From NCBI GenBank assembly GCA_037903475.1, contig JBAJFG010000132.1, positions 340,001 through 404,000 on the forward strand: a DNA stretch of 64,000 nt, written 5' to 3'. This document shows, one piece after another, positions 55,444-64,000 of this stretch; the first letter of the stretch is position 1, and every line of letters starts with the position of its first letter. The notes under the pieces are model-generated. The model saw only the letters and a program-made list of their open reading frames with translations, had not been told where the DNA came from and did not search any database. This DNA is from Ancylostoma caninum (Eukaryota > Nematoda > Chromadorea > Rhabditida > Ancylostomatidae). The translations under genes and the position numbers were made by a program.

Positions 55444-58400
55444 GTACCCCATATTTGTATGGTCATCTTTTCTCTAATACCTCTTCGACTTTCATGATAG
55501 CTGAAACCAGGTGTTAAACATTCGAAAAGGCTGCATTCGTCTTTTAGGCCACTCTAGCTATTTTCAAAGGGGGCTTCGTAAAATCTGGATTTTTCAAAGG
55601 GGGCTCCGTTTCGGTTCCGACCCTAGGACAGGTTCGTGCTGGGGCCTGATTTTCATCCCAACAGATCAAATTCTCAGCTGAAAGGCCACGTTTTTAGCAG
55701 CTTGCACATAGCTTTTGTACTGGGCCCGCAATTGCACCAATATTTACTCCGTGACAAATGCCCTGTAATGCATGGTTATGGTGCATGCGTCAATCGTCGT
55801 ACGCGCGTATGTACATATTGTCCATGGAGACATGCCTTTGCAACATGCGATGAGAATACCGCACGGCCCCGAACGCGTGCGTTTTCTCTGCGTGTGAGCT
55901 GGGTCTATCTCTCATCGAATACACGTGTTGCACGCACGCATAATTGCCCTTATCCTGATATCCGACAAAAATTTCTACTAGATATGGGTATAACTGTAAG
56001 AGATCTTTGTCCGTTAGAGTGATAGCGATCCATTACCGGCCCACTATAAATTCGTGTTATCTGTCACCAATGCAATGCAGATTTGCAAAAAAGAACAAGT
56101 GCATATATAAGTTGAAAATCATAGGGATAAAAAAGAGAATGAAGAGCGGTGGAAAAGGACATATAACCGCTCTGCGGGGGGGGGGCCCCCCAGCTCCAGC
56201 TAAAATTCTGAATAAGGGCCCCAAGGAATATTGTCACTTAGAAGTGGAGGAGGTGGGAAGGAGCGAAGGAGAAAGGCCACCAAGGTTCTTGTTTATGCGC
56301 TTAATTATGCTGAAGCCTAAGCATATACGGGAACGCAATGAAGCGAAATGACGACGTCCACCTGAGAAGAAGAGGAGAGCAACGGAACAATCAATTCCTT
56401 GGAGAAGACCAATGTTCTTGAATTGTTCGAGGAAAATGAAGAAGAAGTGAAAATTCAATTGGGTTGCGGCGCGGAAAACTCCAAATAAGAGCGGAAACCA
56501 GAAAGTGAAAGCCCCATGGGACGCTTTTTCAACCTTCACATTCTTTAAAAGAGCTCTGAAACCAAGGCATGTGGCCATCCATCGATATGTGGTGGGTGTC
56601 AAAAATTGCAGGAAAATATGCTGGATGAGTTTTCCATGACGCCGACATATACCAAGAAATCTCGCGATGTGCTGGAAATGCTCCACCTCACCTAATTGAA
56701 TAAATGGGCAGCACGAGCAGCAGACATCCGATTTTTCGTCGGAGAGCAGAACTGGAGCTAACGATGAAGATGCTTTTCTGGTTTTGGAGGAACACAATGT
56801 TTTCAGAATTGAACCTGAAAATTGGAACAACTGCATTTTTTCGCAACAGCAGCAGTTCGTAAACGAGCAGATGTCATGCTAAAAAAAAGTCTAACACAAT
56901 CAAAGCTTCAAAAACAGGCAACTTTCACCGTTGAAAACAAAAAAAAACCAAACTGGTCAAGTATAGGTGTCTCCTGAGCACATTCAAAAGGTCTGCAACA
57001 GATTTGGCAAGTGGGGCGGAAAACTCAAATCAAAGAATAAATCAGCAAGGAAGGAAGAGCTTCGTGAACTCCACAATTAAGGAGCACTGCTTCACTTTAC
57101 CAAGGCTGAGGCCAGGAAATGGAGGTTTTCGGTGAAGTGCTCGAAAGTGGATGGAAATACATAGCATGGAAAGAAAATGGAGGGAGTTGAGGTCGCGAAG
57201 GATGCAGGATACGTGGGACGCGTTTGTCAAATGTGAAGTCCACCGAAGGCACTTAAAATAATTCCTAAACTCAACTTCTTTTCGCAAAACATCTCCTGGG
57301 CTCAAATGTATCACTGAGGTTACCCATGGTAAACGTATTCAAATACACTTTTTACCTGACACTCATCAACGTGAGGAGTCTTCCGTTCCCAGCTGCTACC
57401 CATCAGGGTCTCCATGCATTGAGATTACTTAGAATTAGGGTGAGCCTCTTGCCGTTAATGATGGAAACATTTGGAGTGTTGAGACGTTCTCCCATTGTAT
57501 TCTCAGTGATGCATGCAACCCCTGTAATTATACCAATGGTTATGAGGCTACCTATAATTGAAGCAATGCTTTCACCTTCCCACCCTATGATAATCTTTCA
57601 ATTCAAACTAGTGAGTTAAATTACTAAATGGTAACGAACAATTCAAGAAAATAAAGCTGAGAAACGCCATGGGATCACCAGGGTGGAGAACTATCAACAC
57701 AAAGTAACATGAGACCATTTATGACAAGGGTTAGAGAGAGCTCTACATCCATGAGTTGCATGCATCAATAAGAATATCCAGGATAAACGTGTTAACGCCC
57801 CACCTCCCCCCAAATTCATCCATCGTTGATGCAGGTGTCCAAATGTTTACCCTGGGTGACTTCAATGATGTATCCAGTCTATATGGGCTGAATCTGTGTT
57901 TGTTCGCAAGCAGTTTACAAGATTGCTACTGGCTTGTTTGACGTGGAGCGGAATTTCCTTCTTCAAAACCTCGAGTGGATGGCTCGACAACTAATCTACC
58001 CGAGCGAAGAGCTTCTGGACTCTAGTAGCGATCAAAATCCATGGTCCATCTAAATGGGAGGTTTCCGGTCTGAGGTTGATCCGTGCAGTTCACCTCAAGG
58101 TTGGGATCCATGAAAGCATAACTGGGATCCACATCTAGACATTTCTGCCCACGGAGGGAGAGGATACCAAGAAGGAGTGATTCATTTTCCTAAATTTGGT
58201 CTCTGAACGGAATTTAATTAGCCGTAACAGTTATTTCCTACTATTCTTTTTACTGTTATTGTTTGAATATATGTAGGGAGATATCCGCATAAAAGATATG
58301 GCGAAGTTAGTTATAGTGCCTATGCGGACGAAAAATAGTAAGTTCCCAGTTGGATTTTAATAGAACCATAATTCACGTGAAAGAGCCCAGACATAAAGGA

Positions 58401-58990
58401 ACGAGAAGAACTGCTTTCTAATTGGAACAGCTGAAGACAGTATCACCTCAGAATGGTCTTTGAGAATGTTACATTTTTGTTTGCAAAGATGCAGAAAAAC
58501 CCAATGGGTGTGGACGCTTTTTTTGTGGAGAATCTGGAATGCCGAGCATAGATGCAATAGGGAGGAGCCGAGGATCTTCGAAGTGAAGCGGGTCCGAGGC
58601 TTGTCGGCACCAAAGGTGAAGGGGGTTGTTGGTTGAGCGGGGATGCGGCAGCTTTGCTTGCTCTGCGATCCATCCCAAATGAGAAATCGACAACCGGGAG
58701 GGGGGGGGGGGCGGAGGTCGCCGCATTACCCAACTAAGTGAACTTATATCTACAATGTAACAGCTACCATCCATTCGCCTTGATCTATTTAATCAAGCTC
58801 AGGTATACCCTTCCATCTGCAGCAGAACTGACGGTGGCGGCGCGATGAGTCATCGCCTCTGTGAGAAACATCCGGCATTAATTTCAGCATAAATAACACC
58901 CAAATTGGTACTATTCACAAAATGGGAGGGTCTGTCAGCAAATATAATATCAGCACTTCATATCCTACCTCCTTGTGCTCAATACCCTAT
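55444..58990. other. Long intergenic stretch, no recognised gene
   Basis: Open frames such as 56234-56836 on the minus strand (200 codons) and 57326-57619 on the plus strand have no domain I recognise and no supporting splice structure. G runs occur at about 56177-56186 and 58698-58710. Positions 55560-55610 contain CAAAGGGGGCTTCGTA and CAAAGGGGGCTCCGTT as a short direct repeat. Confidence 0.4.
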
Positions 58991-58999
58991 TACAAGTAC

Positions 59000-59550
59000 G
59001 AGACTCGTCTCCGGCGAGTCTCGCACTTGCCCGCTTCGCGGGACCTTGGTACTCAGGTGCCTTTACTTTCCATCCGCCAAAACGAATGAAGCATACAGTT
59101 GCGAGGGGTTGGAGCACTTGTAGGGATGTAATAAGTTTGCATGTGTTGATAATCGCCCTATTTCCGCGTATAAATAGAAACATTAATTCAACCATGGCAT
59201 ATAATGGCATATAACCCCTTCCAAGACACTTCATTGACAATTGAGAACCCTGGGAATTTAGCCACTATGCAAAACTTTTCCTTTTTCTGTGATAACATTG
59301 ACATTCGCACATGAAATCTATACCTTTCGGCTGTGAAAATCAATCTATGTATACTTTGTAGTGTATTTTTTTCATAATCAGCAGTAATTTTCTTGAATAG
59401 TTTGTATTGCATCGTGACGTAACCTCATCTCACGACTGTCTTGTATAGTTGTAATAAACCTATACATCTATCTATGCGAACCGTGGCGGAGCTGCGCTTC
59501 GCATTGATGACACTGATTTTCGCACAGAAGGGCACGATTCTGAATCGAAT
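59000..59550. repeat. Palindrome-bearing block related to the 20.35 kb repeat
   Basis: Contains CGAGACTCG.. / ..CGAGTCTCG at 59001-59028 followed by CCCGCTTCGCGGG, and at 59480-59530 GGAGCTGCGCTTCGC..TGATGACACTGATTTTCGC, which resembles CGCAGCTTCGCCGCGCTTCGCGGATGACAGTGATTTTCTGCG at 20368. It is probably a distant relative of the satellite-linked block. Confidence 0.45.
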
Positions 59551-59751
59551 GGTATAGTTTCCATGTGTTTTTGTCCGTTGGATCGTGAGATACAAGCGAT
59601 TACCATAAGACACACAAACAGATGAGTTTTACTATATAGTGATTCACCCACGGCAACCCCTTTCCTTCTGATAATACTGAAAAGTAGCAAAAAACGGCTA
59701 TTTTTTCAATATAACTTCCTTGTTTGAAACGTGGACATATTAGTGAAGGGT

Positions 59752-59817
59752 ACATAGTGACAACTTTTAGTGAATAACACCTATACATAGTGACAACTTT
59801 TAGTGAATAACACCTAT
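59752..59817. repeat. 33-bp tandem duplication
   Basis: Two identical 33-bp units (ACATAGTGACAACTTTTAG..AATAACACCTAT) at 59752-59784 and 59785-59817. Confidence 0.9.
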
Positions 59818-60850
59818 ATCAGTTGTCATCTCTTTCGGAAAAAACATGGTAAGTTGTTCCGCTGAAAATGATGGTCACCAGAGCCGGCTCTCAAGAACGG
59901 CTCGGTCCTCGGTCTGCGCCCTCCTCCCTCACTGCACTATCTCGTCTTTCGCAGGACCAATGTACTGGCTTTGGATCTTCCTCCTCGTGCACAAAGCAGA
60001 AAGGAGTTTTACACATCAAATCATATAGTATCGATAGAGAATTTTCTCTACTCTACTTTTATATGCTGAAGATCTCATTTGGTTCGGTTTGTGGAGAGAA
60101 ATTCTCGAAAAACCTACTGTTTCTCGGTCTCAAACATCTCAATTTGGTAACCAAGATATTAAAAAGAAGATTCCCGTTCGGTACAGGATTATAGAGTTTT
60201 CCTCCTTTTCTTCCCTGCAAACAGCTCCTCCAGTGATGAGTTGTTTTATGCAACAAGGTGCCTACTTCATCTGCTTTCAACTAACCTAGGATACTCTTCA
60301 CTCCATGAATACTTTCAGTGCGAGCGGTGATATTCTTTATTGCTTCAACCCCTTGCAATAATCAAAATTCGGTGTTCCAATCACATTTTAAAATCAATGG
60401 TCACTGATTGGCCATTTGCTTCAATATTCCCTTAATCTTACTCTTCATATTCGTTACCTGAAAATAACCGATGTCATTGATTTTTTTACCGGGACTTCGC
60501 CCTGGTCACTTCCTGTTCGCTTAAGTGAAGGGGGTTCGCCGGACGACCGCGCTAAATGAAGGGGCCAGAGCCTTCGCTCCGAAAAACAACATAATTATTC
60601 GAACCTTGTGTGACTGTTTGTACAAGGGTGATTTCGACCGCGGCAATCACGGCAGCCTCGGGAGATCGGCAAAGTGGAGAGGATCCCAATGGTAGGGTGG
60701 GTTCAGTGGCTACACCTTTTTCAATGTCTCCGGTCCGTGTGTCACAACATTGGGGTATGATATGAGAGGAGGATCACGGTTTGGAGGAGACAACACCTGA
60801 GCCTGGCGTATGGTGTAGTACTGCGGGGTGAGAGTGAAATAAACACTAAT
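59818..60850. other. Intergenic, no gene recognised
   Basis: A GC-rich hairpin ACCGGGACTTCGCCCTGGT lies at about 60488, similar in style to Helitron terminal hairpins but without a following CTAG. Other short frames show no family. Confidence 0.4.
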
Positions 60851-61487
60851 CTATTTCTCACTTATTTCTGCAATAAACGCTTTATCGGCCAGAAAATTGA
60901 CGGCGTCAGTAGATCCTGCGAACGATGAAATCCAATTGCTTAAGAGATCTTTAGCGGTGAGCTGCTGCTTCGCCTCTGAATGGCTTCTTTTATTGCTTAA
61001 CAGCTGTAATAACTCTACATACACGCAATATCTAAGAAAAAAGCTCAACTATTATACGGCATCCCCGAATTAATGCAGAACACATCAAACAGTTCGCAAT
61101 ATATGCTGAGAACTGTTTTTACTCTTGGGCTGGAAAACTTCCTCCTCACTTGCCCGAAATAACCCTCAACGGGTAAGGCTCTGAAGAAGTGGAAGGAAGT
61201 GGTCAGACGGAAAGTAGACATTGCTCGGAATAAAAATAAATACATGTGACGAAAAGAAGCAATATCTGCTTGGCTATCGCACAAGAGGCAGCTGGATTTT
61301 CCCGCAGACCACAGCCTATGTGAGAAAAATCAGTCAGTCGTATATCAAAACAAACAGCCCAAACAAAGTTAAAAACGTCAATATCAGCAGCACGATCTTC
61401 TCCCCACAACAAACAAAATAGGTGAGCCAATTCCTCCTGTTTTTGTGTGGGTTTCGCTCCTCGCTTTTTATCTGATGCAGCCTCCAT
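60851..61487 (-). other. Possible exon cluster, unknown product
   Basis: On the minus strand, a frame beginning MEAASDKKRGAKPTQKQEEL (61487) and a downstream frame after an acceptor TTATTACAG (about 61008) reading NKRSHSEAKQQLTAKDLLSN, WISSFAGSTDAVNFLADKAF, then IAEISEK and a stop (60851) have protein-like composition. I could not join them with convincing splice sites and recognise no family. This is a weak candidate only. Confidence 0.2.
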
Positions 61488-62060
61488 TCGAAGTTAACGT
61501 GGCTAGAAGCAGAGTTTTTTCTCCGAAAAACACCGATGGTTTCAGAATGTCAAGTGCTAGGTTGTTTACAAAAGTCAAACTGAACTCTGTTTACAAAACT
61601 ATTGATAGCAAATACACTTTTTTCTCGTGAAGCCTTTACGCATTTTTCCTTTTACTTTCTAAAGCAATAGTATTACGAATTTTAATCGACCATAGCATAA
61701 TCGTTCCACTTCTTTTTTTTTCATGTTGCATAGACCTCAAAAAAGGCATAAATTAGAACGTTTTAGCATCTAACCCCTTACTAACACCATTGCACTAGCT
61801 GTGATTGGAGTGTCCCGAGCACAGGCAAAAAAAAAAACTGAATAATCAAAACAGGTAAGCAATTACGGACTTAACAAGTTTTTTTTTCTGCCAGTTTTCA
61901 TATGGTGTCGATAAGGGTTGTTGTGGGAAGCCCAATGAGATTCTAGGAATGCTTCTCACAAGTATGTGAGAAAACAATGTGGTCTCAACGAATTCCCTAA
62001 TAATGGGAATGGTGTCGTTTGTTAACAGCTACCACACAACCGAAATCAATCAATTGCAAG
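61488..62060. other. No gene recognised
   Basis: A/T-rich stretch with short frames. Nothing is supportable. Confidence 0.4.
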
Positions 62061-62095
62061 AATAGTCCGAGAACCTGTGAATAAGCTGTGCACAG

Positions 62096-62757
62096 GTGAC
62101 CAAGGAATTCCGTGCTCTTGCATCGGAAATTGCTGCCAATAATATTTATCCAGTGCTCCCGCGTCGTAGCTGGTCCAAAGTTGAAAGCGGCGATATTTCG
62201 CGACAAAATAAACTGCCACTCTGTCTCCCTTTCATCTTTGACAGTATAAGTTCCGCTGTACAGCGCTGCATTGCTAGAGCACAGTTGCAGAATTATGTAA
62301 GACTGGCAAATATTCCCAACAGCAACGTCAAGAGTCACCTTGTTCGAAACAGACACTACGAAAGGCGCTGCATCAGAGAAAGATGCGTGGTATGTCCTTG
62401 TGGCAGAACGGAGGATTGTGCACAGTCTGGGGTCATTTACCAAATAGAATGCTTAGCATGCTACGCAGTTTACATTGGAGAAACAGGAAGAACTTTGGGG
62501 GTGAGAATAAAAGAACAACAGGCTGGGAAACGGCATGGAAGCTTAGTATCACCGCTCAGGAGGCTCAGAAACGAACCACATCGCGGAGACTACTTTGACG
62601 TGCAATGCACAATTTTAACGCACGAAACGGATATATCAGCGAGAAAACATTGGCGGCATTCTGGATCTCGATTCGGAATCCTTCGATGAACAACAAAAAT
62701 GAGTGTCTTTCGATTACAGACGACCTCATTCCGTTCGTGCCACTTTGCGAGCTATAA
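62096..62757 (+). pseudogene. GIY-YIG endonuclease end of a Penelope-like protein
   Basis: From the RT C-terminus onward: RCIARAQLQNYVRLANIPN (compare RCLKRAQLQNDVTLVNIPN in element 1), cysteine pairs around CVVCPCGR, then GVIYQIECLACYAVYIGETG and TLGVRIKEQ. The GIY-YIG box is better preserved than in element 1 (YIGETGR). A frameshift near 62655 separates it from MNNKNECLSITDDLIPFVPL, the conserved C-terminus (stop at 62755-62757). With no RT it cannot move itself. Confidence 0.88.
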
Positions 62758-63006
62758 ACTGCTGTCTGTATACATCCATGTCGCTTATCACCATTCATGT
62801 CCTATACATGGCAATGTTCACTCTTCAAAGTTCGGCAGTAAAATGCGGCATCTGCACTATGGGTAGAACTGCAGGTGAGCCAGGTTTTGGCATTGTGCGG
62901 TTTCTGCATTCTGTGCTCTGGAGAATATTGAGACTCTAGCACAGAGTGGAGAGATGCTTGGCGAGTTAGACGCTAGATTTCTCACAACCAGACCAACCTC
63001 TTTGCA

Positions 63007-63044
63007 GGCCTCTGAGGACGGCGATAGAGCCGAAACGTCAGGCC
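63007..63044 (+). ncRNA. Hammerhead ribozyme-like motif, Penelope copy 2
   Basis: 38 nt, the same length and layout as copy 1: stem I GGCCT/AGGCC, perfect core CTGAGGA, one extra base (C), stem II GGC/GCC with six-base loop GATAGA, then GAAACGTC. Predicted cleavage is after C at 63039. The middle pair of stem II is G-C here and A-T in copy 1, a compensatory change that supports selection for the fold. Confidence 0.65.
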
Positions 63045-63108
63045 GTCAATAAATGTTCCACATAAAAACCTCGCAGGCACAAAAGTTGTAAACAATAGTC
63101 CGAGAACC

Positions 63109-64000
63109 GTTTCTTTGAGGAACGGGGATTACAGAAGCCAATTTTTGCTTTTGGGTTGAATTACGTTTCAAACAGCCATCGTATCACGAGTATGAACGAA
63201 ATACAACAACAGATGCAATGATGTAACGTGAACTGTCTCGTCTCCTGTGAGCAGCGATCCAACGATGCACCAATTGACAGGGCGCAGGAAAGAACCGGAA
63301 AAATTGACGAGTAAGAGTAGGAGAGGAAAGCATTGCACAGGAGCAAATATCTCTTTTACATCTCACCACTGCTCACATTCCTTAAATAATTTGCAAAATT
63401 GACACCGAGAGCACTATTGACACCGAGAGCACTTCACCTAAGAAGTGTATATTTCCTATATTTCCATGTGTGCCGCCTTTCGATGTTTGTTCTGTTGCGT
63501 GCTCGAACTCCCCTCCCCCCCTGCCGGAAATGTTTTCTAAATTCACGGCCTTTCCTTGGATATTGCAGCGCTTGATGAATTGCTGTTTGGTAGCCGAGAC
63601 AACGGCAAGGATTGTGCATGGGAATAAGAACATAGAGAACTACAAAAGTTTTCCTCATGAATGGCAAGCGAGGAAAGTAGGTGGGCTTGGCGTAAAAACA
63701 ACACCTTGGTTACCAACAGGCAGTCAATGCTAGACATTTGCAGGTGATTGCATATGCATTTGCCGGAGTCGCTTCTGTCCCAATAGTCGCTGGGTGAAAA
63801 TTCCCTGACTATGTATATTGACTCTGAAATGGCCAGTAAAAAATTGGATGTGTATCATCGTGAGGGAAAACGGGGTGTGACACGGTTCCGTGATTAGTTC
63901 GCTCAAATCCTGCTGTAGGGTTCCCTGTACAGAGTTAAAGCGATTTTTCTCCTTTTTTGGTTTGGAACACAACGCTCATGCTCTGCATTACTACAGAATA
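63109..64000. other. No gene recognised
   Basis: Right end of the window. Short frames on both strands without a family; a small direct repeat (GACACCGAGAGCACT) lies at about 63401-63433. Confidence 0.4.

Larger units (their letters stand above)
62076..63093 (+). mobile_element. Penelope-like element 2, 5'-truncated, with 15-bp TSD
   Basis: A 3'-end copy of a second Penelope-like element. It is flanked by identical 15-bp direct repeats AATAGTCCGAGAACC at 62061-62075 and 63094-63108, which fits target-site duplication after 5'-truncated insertion. It keeps the end of the coding region, a hammerhead-like motif and a polyadenylation signal (AATAAA at 63049), but no RT. Sequence similarity to element 1 is clear in protein and in the motif, and weak elsewhere, so it belongs to a related family. 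Confidence 0.85.

Noticed and set aside
54373..55650. Possible 1.28-kb element with CAGGCCCCAGCACG ends
   Set aside because: Only 14 bp match and the flanks show no target duplication.
56234..56836. 200-codon minus-strand open frame
   Set aside because: No recognised domain, F-rich composition typical of antisense of A-rich sequence, and no splice or start support.
1..64000. CRISPR arrays, bacterial operons or phage genes
   Set aside because: No spacer-repeat structure, ribosome-binding sites or prokaryotic gene order; the repeats found are contiguous satellites and transposons.

Overview
This window looks like repeat-rich, gene-poor chromosomal DNA from a nematode, most likely a strongylid such as a hookworm. 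That placement is inference. It rests on spliced-leader-1 (SL1)-like sequences, a nematode-type 7TM chemoreceptor with short introns and TTTTCAG-type acceptors, RTE, Penelope-like and mariner elements of the kinds common in strongylids, and many fold-back repeats. There are no bacterial operons, phage genes or CRISPR arrays.

Layout. 1-2.8 kb: a hAT-type MITE with 8-bp target-site duplications, an inverted copy of a dispersed repeat, a decayed Helitron 3' end, and a three-exon fragment of a 7TM receptor on the minus strand. 3.3-9.5 kb: a nearly full-length Helitron on the minus strand. It carries a HUH Rep with twelve 23-residue N-terminal repeats and a PIF1-type helicase, disabled by a frameshift, a 22-bp duplication and a 269-bp MITE. 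An almost exact SL1 leader lies just beyond it. 9.5-11 kb: a 735-bp tandem duplication. 11-18 kb: three copies of a TA-flanked element with TTAGGGTGTAAAA ends. 18.3-21 kb and 32.4-33.7 kb: fold-back repeats and a duplicated block built on a 90-bp hairpin satellite. 22-24, 39.3-39.6 and 42.7-43.9 kb: a 60-bp minisatellite in both orientations. 25.9-27.1 and 37.4-38.6 kb: two decayed mariner elements. 27.9-28.8 kb: an unclassified TIR element with many internal copies of its terminal motif.

40-49.4 kb holds four RTE-clade non-LTR pieces in alternating orientations, including an endonuclease block separated from its reverse transcriptase. 51.8-54.2 kb holds a nearly complete Penelope-like element (RT with YIDD plus a GIY-YIG domain) bounded by 54-bp inverted repeats. 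A second, 5'-truncated copy at 62.1-63.1 kb has 15-bp target-site duplications. Both Penelope copies carry a 38-nt hammerhead-ribozyme-like motif before the 3' end, with a compensatory base-pair change between them.

The only good evidence for host protein coding is the receptor fragment. A few other exon candidates (about 34.9, 36.4 and 60.9 kb) are weak. Most long open frames here come from tandem repeats whose period is a multiple of three. The proteins form no shared pathway: the window is a record of transposon insertion, capture and decay. The observations most worth following are the ribozyme-like motifs in the Penelope elements and the SL1-like tags at the edges of inserted segments.
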